Source of the DNA: Frankia canadensis
Lineage (GTDB): Bacteria > Actinomycetota > Actinomycetes > Frankiales > Frankiaceae
DNA length: 64,000 nt
Assembly: GCF_900197875.1 (NCBI RefSeq)
Contig: NZ_FZMO01000112.1
Span: forward strand, 1-64,000
Reading direction: 5' to 3'
Positions 58,954 through 64,000 of the stretch are shown here, in pieces. The notes below the pieces were generated by a model. It was not told the origin of the DNA. It saw nothing but the letters and a program-made list of their open reading frames with translations, and searched no databases. The position numbers and the translations under genes were made by a program. Numbering within the stretch: the first letter of the stretch is position 1; the number at the start of each line of letters is the position of its first letter.

Positions 58954-61122
58954 TCAGGAGTAGGTGTCGCCGGCCTCGGATTTCTGGACGAGCGAGAGCG
59001 GCGGTTGGAAGTGGTCGCCGTAGCGGTTCGCGAGTTCGCGGGCACGTACGACGAATCCGGGCAGGCCGCCTTCGTAGCCGTTGACGTACTGGATGACACC
59101 GCCGGTCCAGGTTGGGAACCCGATTCCGAGGAGTGAACCGATGTTCGCCTCGGCCACGGAACGAAGCACGCCCTCGTCGAGGCAGCGAACCGCCTCCAGC
59201 GCCTCTGCGAACAGCATGCGCTCCTTCATGTCCTCCAACGATAGCTCCGTCCGCTTCACGGTGATCTGCTCGCGCAGCCCGGGCCAGAGGCGATCGCGCC
59301 GGCCGTCCACATACTCGTAGAAGCCGCCGCCGCCGGCGCGGCCGGATCGGCCGTGCTGGTCGAGCATGCGGTCGATGACCGCCTCCGAGCCATGTGTCTG
59401 CCACTGCCGTCCGGCTGCCAGCACCGCGGCCTTCGTCTCCTCGCGGATTCGGCGTGGCAGGGTGAGCGTGAGCTCGTCCAGCAGCTGCAACGGCGGGGCC
59501 GGATAGCCGGCCTGCACGCCGGCCTGTTCGATCGACGCCGGGTCGACTCCTTCCCCCACCATCGCGACGGCTTCCTGCAGAAACGCGATGATGACGCGGC
59601 TGGTGAAGAATCCTCGGCTGTCGTTGACGACGATCGGGGTCTTGCGAAGCTGCCGGACGACGTCGAGTGCCCGGGCGAGCGTCGCGTCGCTGGTCTTCTC
59701 CCCGACGACGATCTCGACCAGCGGCATCTTCTCCACCGGCGAGAAGAAGTGCATGCCGATGAAGTCCTCCGGCCGCCGCACGGCCTGGGCGAGCTGGGTG
59801 ATCGGCAGGGTGGAGGTGTTGGATGCCAGCAGTGCGTCCGGACTGACCACGGCCTCGGCCTCGCGGAAGACCTGGCCCTTGAGGCCCGGGCTTTCGAACA
59901 CGGCCTCGATGACCAGATCGGCGTCGGCGAGATCGGCCACGTCCGCGGTGGGGTTGACCCGGGCCAGCAGGGCCGCGCCCGCCTCGGGCGTCATCGCCGC
60001 CCGTCCGATCGCCGCGGCGACGAGCCGTTCGGAGTACGCCCTACCCCGAGCGGCCGATTCCGCGGAGACGTCCTTGAGTACCACCTCCATACCGGCCTGC
60101 GCGCAGGAGTAGGCAATTCCGGCGCCCATCATCCCGGCGCCGAGCACGGCCGCTCTGCTCGCTCGGAACGTCGGATAGCCGGCTGGTCGGCTACCGCCGG
60201 AGCTGATGTACCGCATGTCGAAGAAGAACGCCTGGATCAGGTTCTTCGACACCTGTCCGGTGACAAGGTCGGCGAAGTAGCGGGACTCGATCGCGAAGGC
60301 CGTCTCGAGATCGGCCTGGGCGCCCTCGACCGCGGCCGCGAGAATGGCCCGGGGCGCCGGAAGGTTGACGTTGCGCAGCTGCCCGCGCAGCTTCGCCGGC
60401 AGCGCCGCGACGGTGGCCGTGAGCTCCGGGTCGGCGGGAGAGCCGCCCGGAATCGAGTAGCCGTCCTCGTCCCAGGGCTGCCGGGGATGCGGGTTGGCGC
60501 TGATCCACGCTTTCGCCGCCGGCAGCAACTCGTCGGCCGAACCGACCAGCTCGTGCACCAGACCCAGGCGGGCGGCCTCCACCGGGGCGTGCCGCTGCCC
60601 CGGGAGCAGCACGTTCGACAGGGCGTCCGTGATTCCGAGCAGCCGGACGGAGCGCACGACGCCGCCGCCGCCGGGCAGCAGCCCGAACGTGACCTCGGGC
60701 AGACCGATCCGCACGCCGGGGCCGTCGACGGCGATGCGATGGTGCGCCGCGAGGGCGAGTTCCAGGCCACCCCCGAGAGCCGCCCCGTTGATCGCCGCGA
60801 CGACCGGGCGGCTGAGTGTCTCCAGGCGGCGAAGCTGGCGTTTCACCCTTGTCGAGAGGTCCATGACGGCCGGCCGATCCTCCGGCCCCACCCCGGCCAG
60901 ATCGCGCAGGTCGCCACCGGCGAGGAACGTCTTCTTCGCCGACACCAGCACCACGCCCGTGATGGAGTCCGCCGCTTCCCTCAGCCGGTTGATCGTCGTG
61001 TCCAGTGCGTCGAGGAACCGTTCGTTCATGGTGTTGGCGGACTGCTCCGGGTCGTCCATCGTCAGGAGGACGACGCCATCAGCGTCCCGATCCCAGCGGA
61101 TCACGGCGGGCGGATCGGTCAT
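58954..61122 (-). CDS. Bifunctional enoyl-CoA hydratase/3-hydroxyacyl-CoA dehydrogenase (FadB/FadJ type)
   Basis: A 722-aa fusion. Residues about 1-200 form the crotonase domain (VVAAINGAALGGGLELALAA with the oxyanion GG; LPEVTFGLLPGGGGVVR with the catalytic Glu). Residues about 325-505 form the NAD-binding 3-hydroxyacyl-CoA dehydrogenase domain (AVLGAGMMGAGIAYSCAQAG; IGMHFFSPVEKMPLVEIVVG). About 510-700 form the C-terminal dehydrogenase domains. It carries out two steps of beta-oxidation. It is the last gene of a minus-strand operon with HMG-CoA lyase (76 bp upstream) and an acyl-CoA ligase. Confidence 0.95.
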   Translation of the reverse strand: MTDPPAVIRWDRDADGVVLLTMDDPEQSANTMNERFLDALDTTINRLREAADSITGVVLVSAKKTFLAGGDLRDLAGVGPEDRPAVMDLSTRVKRQLRRLETLSRPVVAAINGAALGGGLELALAAHHRIAVDGPGVRIGLPEVTFGLLPGGGGVVRSVRLLGITDALSNVLLPGQRHAPVEAARLGLVHELVGSADELLPAAKAWISANPHPRQPWDEDGYSIPGGSPADPELTATVAALPAKLRGQLRNVNLPAPRAILAAAVEGAQADLETAFAIESRYFADLVTGQVSKNLIQAFFFDMRYISSGGSRPAGYPTFRASRAAVLGAGMMGAGIAYSCAQAGMEVVLKDVSAESAARGRAYSERLVAAAIGRAAMTPEAGAALLARVNPTADVADLADADLVIEAVFESPGLKGQVFREAEAVVSPDALLASNTSTLPITQLAQAVRRPEDFIGMHFFSPVEKMPLVEIVVGEKTSDATLARALDVVRQLRKTPIVVNDSRGFFTSRVIIAFLQEAVAMVGEGVDPASIEQAGVQAGYPAPPLQLLDELTLTLPRRIREETKAAVLAAGRQWQTHGSEAVIDRMLDQHGRSGRAGGGGFYEYVDGRRDRLWPGLREQITVKRTELSLEDMKERMLFAEALEAVRCLDEGVLRSVAEANIGSLLGIGFPTWTGGVIQYVNGYEGGLPGFVVRARELANRYGDHFQPPLSLVQKSEAGDTYS

Positions 61123-61198
61123 CTCGGTGTTCGCTCGCTTTCAGGTTGCGGGAGAAGCGCGGGGGCGCATCGTCCGGGAGGCCGGCCGGCGCGGGTCG

Positions 61199-62155
61199 TC
61201 ACCGGCCGGCCCAGACCACCGGGCCTGCGACGATGGAGTGGCTGGTCAGCGGCCGGCCGAGGATGGACTGGGCGGCGCGGGCGGCGTCGATCAGCGCCGG
61301 CAGGTCGACGCCGGTCTCGACGCCCATCTCATGCAGCATGCTGACCAGGTCCTCGGTGGCGATGTTGCCGGTGGCGCCGGCCGGCACCGGGCAGCCGCCA
61401 AGCTCACCGAAGCTGGACTCGAAACTGGTGCATCCCGCTTCCAGCGCGGCGTAGGCGTTGGCCAGCCCCTGTCCGCGGGTGTTGTGGAAGTGTGCGGTCA
61501 CCTCCACGCCCGGCAGTCGGTCGAGTGCCGCCGCGAAGAACCGTCCGGAGTAGGCCGGGTTGGCCATGCCCGTCGTGTCACCGAAACCGACCTCGACCGC
61601 GCCTGCGTCGACGAACCGCTCGGCCAGATCCAGCACGTGGTTCATCGGCACCGCACCCTCATACGGGCAGCCGAAGGCGGTGGACACGACCGCACAGAAG
61701 CGCAGACCTTCGGCGACGATGCGCCCGCCCATCACCGCGACCTCCGCCATCGTCTGCTCGATCGTGCGGTTGATGTTCTTCTTGTTGTGCGTCTCGGAGG
61801 CGCTGACGAACAGGGTGACGGCGTCGAACAGCGCCTGCCCGGTGAACAGCTCCCGCTGCCGCAGCGCGTTGTCCAACCCCCGGCCGTTCGGCACCAGGAC
61901 CATGCGTTCCGTGCCGGCCGGCAGGTCGACGCCGCGCAGGACCTCGACGCCGTCGGCGAGCTGCGGGATGAGGTCGGGCCGCACGAAGCTGGCCAGCTCG
62001 ATGCGGGTCAGCCCGGCGTGTCCCAGCGCGTTGATCAGCGCGATCTTGTCCGCGGTGGGTACCGTCTCCGCCTCGTTCTGGAACCCGTCACGGGGGCCGA
62101 CCTCGCGGATGCGGACACTGCGCCGCTCGTCTCCGGAGGCGGTGGGGTGGATCAT
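61199..62155 (-). CDS. Hydroxymethylglutaryl-CoA lyase
   Basis: A 318-aa DRE-TIM metallolyase: VRIREVGPRDGFQNEAETVP (metal-binding Asp in RDGxQ), AHFHNTRGQGLANAYAALEA, and GCPVPAGATGNIATEDLVSM with the catalytic-loop Cys. It splits HMG-CoA into acetoacetate and acetyl-CoA, the last step of leucine breakdown, or acts on a related 3-hydroxyacyl-CoA. ATG at 62155 follows AAGGAG. It sits 42 bp behind the ligase gene and ahead of the FadB-like gene. Confidence 0.93.
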   Translation of the reverse strand: MIHPTASGDERRSVRIREVGPRDGFQNEAETVPTADKIALINALGHAGLTRIELASFVRPDLIPQLADGVEVLRGVDLPAGTERMVLVPNGRGLDNALRQRELFTGQALFDAVTLFVSASETHNKKNINRTIEQTMAEVAVMGGRIVAEGLRFCAVVSTAFGCPYEGAVPMNHVLDLAERFVDAGAVEVGFGDTTGMANPAYSGRFFAAALDRLPGVEVTAHFHNTRGQGLANAYAALEAGCTSFESSFGELGGCPVPAGATGNIATEDLVSMLHEMGVETGVDLPALIDAARAAQSILGRPLTSHSIVAGPVVWAGR

Positions 62156-62197
62156 GTCAGCTCCTTCCGGGTGATGTGGCCACGAGCCCTGCTGTGC

Positions 62198-64000
62198 TCA
62201 TCGCGGGTTCGCCAGCTGGGCGCGGATGTCCTCGACGGCATCCGGGTTCTCCGCGCTCGACAGGTCTCCCGGATCGGTGCCGAGGATGGCGGCGCGGACC
62301 GCTCGGCGCAGGATCTTCGCCGACCGCGTCTTCGGTAGCGCGGCGACGCGGACCACGCGGCTCGGCGCGAAAGGCCTGCCGAGATCTTCGGCGACCCGCG
62401 CGCGCAGCCGTCGCGACACCTCCTCCTCGAACCCGGCGCCCACTCGCGCCTCGTCGCCCGGGCGGGCCACCCAGAACGCCCAGATGGCCTCACCCCTGGC
62501 CGGGTCCGGCACGCCGACCACCGCGGACTCCGCCACTGCCGGGTCCGCCGCCAGCACCGACTCGATCTCCGCGGGGGCGACCCGCTTGCCCGCCACGTTC
62601 ATGACGTCGTCCGACCGTCCGAGAACGAACCAGGCGCCCGACTCGTCGACGAGCGCGAAGTCGCCGTGGCGCCACATCCCGGGGAAGGTCGACCAGTACC
62701 CATCCAGGTAGCGGGCGTCATCCCGCCACACCCCGCGGGTCATGGACGGCCACGGTTGGCGGCACACCAGTTCACCGACCGTCCCACGCAGTGGCTGCCC
62801 GGCATCATCGACCACGTCCACGTCCATCCCGAGGGCGGGGCCGCCCAGCGAACAACTGGCGATCTCCTCGACGGGATAGGGGCACAGGAAGGAGCCGCCC
62901 ACCTCGGTTCCGCCGGAGAAGTTGATGACTGGGACCCGTCCCTCGAAGACCACACCGGCCAGCCACTCGTAGGACTCCGGATCCCACGGCTCACCGGTCG
63001 AGCCGAGGACGCGCACCGACGAGAGGTCCTCGGCGGGCCGGTCCGGGCCGGTCGCGCGCAGCGCGCGGATCAACGTCGGCGACACACCGAGCGTGGTCAC
63101 CTGGTGTCGGCGCACCATCGACCACAGCCGGGTCGCGTCCGGCCGGTCCGGCGCGCCCTCGTACAGCAGCAGCGTCCCGCCGCAGGCGTGGGTACCGACG
63201 ATCGACAGCGGGCCCATGATCCAGCCCATGTCGGTGATCCAACAGAAGGTGCGCCCTGGCGCCAGATCAAAGCCGTAGGCGACCTCGCAGGCCGTCTTCA
63301 CCAGGAATCCGGCGTGGGTGTGCACCGCACCCTTCGGCCGGCCGGTCGTCCCGGAGGTATAGGCCAGCAGCAGCACGTCCGACGAGCCGGTCGGCGCTAC
63401 CACCGGGTCCGGCTCGCCGGCCAGCATCCGCCCCCACCCGACCACCTCGACGCCCACCGCCGGTTCGGCGGGTTCAGCGGGTTCAGCGGGTTCAGCGGGT
63501 TCGGCGGGTTCGGCGGGTTCGGCCCTGGTGGTCAGGTTGTCGACGACAACCATCAGACGCACGCTCGGGCACCGTGTCAGCGCGTCCTCGAGCTGGGCAC
63601 GCATCGGGGTGGCCTGACCACGCCGGATCGTGCCGTCGGCGGTGATGACTGCCCTCACGTGGGCGTCCTGGAGCCGGGCGGCGATCGCCGTCGCCGCGAA
63701 ACCGGAGAACAGGGGGACGACCATCGCCCCCAGACCGGCCGCGGCATAGAACGCCACCACCGCCTCCGGGACCATCGGCAGGTAGAGCGCCACGGCATCG
63801 CCGGCGCCGATCCCACGGGCCCGCAGTGCTCCACGCAGCCGGGAGACCTGATCGGCCAACTCGGCGAAGGTGAGCTCGCGCACCGCACCGCTCTCGTCCT
63901 CGTGAACCACGGCTCGTGCGTGCGGCGTCCGCGCCCCCCACCGGCCCAGGCAGGCGTCCACAATGTTGATCTCGCCGCCGGGGAACCACTCCGGGAACTC
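62198..64000 (-). CDS. AMP-dependent acyl-CoA synthetase (acetyl-CoA-synthetase-like), 5' end cut
   Basis: The frame is open to the window edge; the first residues seen, EFPEWFPGGEINIVDACLGR, are the typical WFPGGxLN start region of acetyl-CoA-synthetase-like enzymes, so the gene continues beyond 64000. Motifs are LLAYTSGTTGRPKGAVHTHA (P-loop), SLGGPALGMDVDVVDDAG, YWSTFPGMWRHGDFALVDES and the C-terminal lysine region (ALPKTRSAKILRR). It activates a carboxylic acid to its CoA thioester for the enzymes downstream. An (AlaGluPro)n insert interrupts the N-terminal domain. The GTG at 63961 is internal and is not the start. Confidence 0.93.
   Translation of the reverse strand, partial: EFPEWFPGGEINIVDACLGRWGARTPHARAVVHEDESGAVRELTFAELADQVSRLRGALRARGIGAGDAVALYLPMVPEAVVAFYAAAGLGAMVVPLFSGFAATAIAARLQDAHVRAVITADGTIRRGQATPMRAQLEDALTRCPSVRLMVVVDNLTTRAEPAEPAEPAEPAEPAEPAEPAVGVEVVGWGRMLAGEPDPVVAPTGSSDVLLLAYTSGTTGRPKGAVHTHAGFLVKTACEVAYGFDLAPGRTFCWITDMGWIMGPLSIVGTHACGGTLLLYEGAPDRPDATRLWSMVRRHQVTTLGVSPTLIRALRATGPDRPAEDLSSVRVLGSTGEPWDPESYEWLAGVVFEGRVPVINFSGGTEVGGSFLCPYPVEEIASCSLGGPALGMDVDVVDDAGQPLRGTVGELVCRQPWPSMTRGVWRDDARYLDGYWSTFPGMWRHGDFALVDESGAWFVLGRSDDVMNVAGKRVAPAEIESVLAADPAVAESAVVGVPDPARGEAIWAFWVARPGDEARVGAGFEEEVSRRLRARVAEDLGRPFAPSRVVRVAALPKTRSAKILRRAVRAAILGTDPGDLSSAENPDAVEDIRAQLANPR
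63462..63524 (-). repeat. Seven 9-bp repeats encoding (AlaGluPro)n in the acyl-CoA synthetase
   Basis: Seven 9-bp units GGTTCGGCG/GGTTCAGCG in tandem encode a flexible AlaGluPro linker before the P-loop part of the enzyme. Related enzymes lack it, so its length may vary between strains. Confidence 0.85.

Noticed and set aside
1-64000. tRNA, rRNA, riboswitch or replication origin
   Set aside because: No cloverleaf ending, rRNA core sequence, known riboswitch core or DnaA-box cluster was seen. A covariance-model search (tRNAscan-SE, Infernal with Rfam) would be decisive.

Overview
The window is very GC-rich DNA from an actinomycete. The best guess is a soil or plant-associated Frankiales-like organism (Frankia, Parafrankia or Pseudofrankia), but this rests on gene content and not on a marker gene. 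Pointers are the F420-type oxidoreductases (one luciferase-like monooxygenase and three Fno-like NADP reductases), the LAL and AfsR/SARP-like giant regulators, an ECF42 sigma factor with its DGPF partner, DUF5996, leaderless genes with a -10 box 6-7 nt before the start codon, and many insertion-sequence remnants. No rRNA, tRNA, CRISPR array or replication origin was seen.

Layout. 0-12.4 kb is a run of small redox and efflux units, each beside its own regulator: a secreted molybdopterin-type protein; MarR with an Fno-like reductase and a broken yceI; TetR with LLM oxidoreductase, Fno-like reductase, SDR and DHA2 efflux pump; XRE (MmyB-like) with SDR, MFS and a third Fno-like reductase. 12.4-14.1 kb is a graveyard of gene fragments (DUF4037, nucleotidyltransferase, membrane protein, IS4 transposase). 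14.0-18 kb holds a stand-alone PD-(D/E)XK nuclease, an alpha/beta hydrolase and the DGPF-ECF42 pair. 18.1-29.2 kb holds a benzoylformate-decarboxylase-like enzyme, DUF5996, a coiled-coil protein, an IS5-type element, a Rieske oxygenase, a GT1 glycosyltransferase and a 1098-residue LAL regulator. 29.3-35.3 kb is mobile and decayed: a group II intron lying antisense in an ISAs1 transposase remnant, with its reverse transcriptase broken by an amber codon, then pieces of a type II thioesterase, an MFS pump, an IS701 transposase, a resolvase, a FAD monooxygenase and a kinase, with one intact diguanylate cyclase. 35.3-39.3 kb is an MFS/TetR/DEAD-box helicase unit. 39.6-41.2 kb has a lipoprotein and two broken membrane genes.

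41.4-57.2 kb is the most coherent part. Two paralogous AfsR/SARP-like regulators surround alpha/beta hydrolases and exporters (MFS, DUF3533, MMPL and a bile-acid-symporter-type carrier). Six promoters in this segment share one architecture: a 15-bp box close to TTCAS-N5-GTCAA, exactly 11 bp, then a -10 hexamer. Four of the six form two back-to-back pairs 12 kb apart. I propose that these promoters define one local regulon for hydrolysis and export of lipid-like or ester-like compounds. The regulator that reads the box is inferred, not shown.

57.5-64 kb has a quinone-oxidoreductase-like MDR enzyme and an acyl-CoA catabolic operon (AMP-dependent acyl-CoA ligase, cut by the window edge; HMG-CoA lyase; FadB/FadJ-type bifunctional enzyme). 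The middle part of a DUF4037 gene at 12.5-12.8 kb and a C-terminal part at 58.55-58.9 kb lie in the same orientation and share an exact 20-bp direct repeat at the break, so the 45.8 kb between them may be one inserted or rearranged block.
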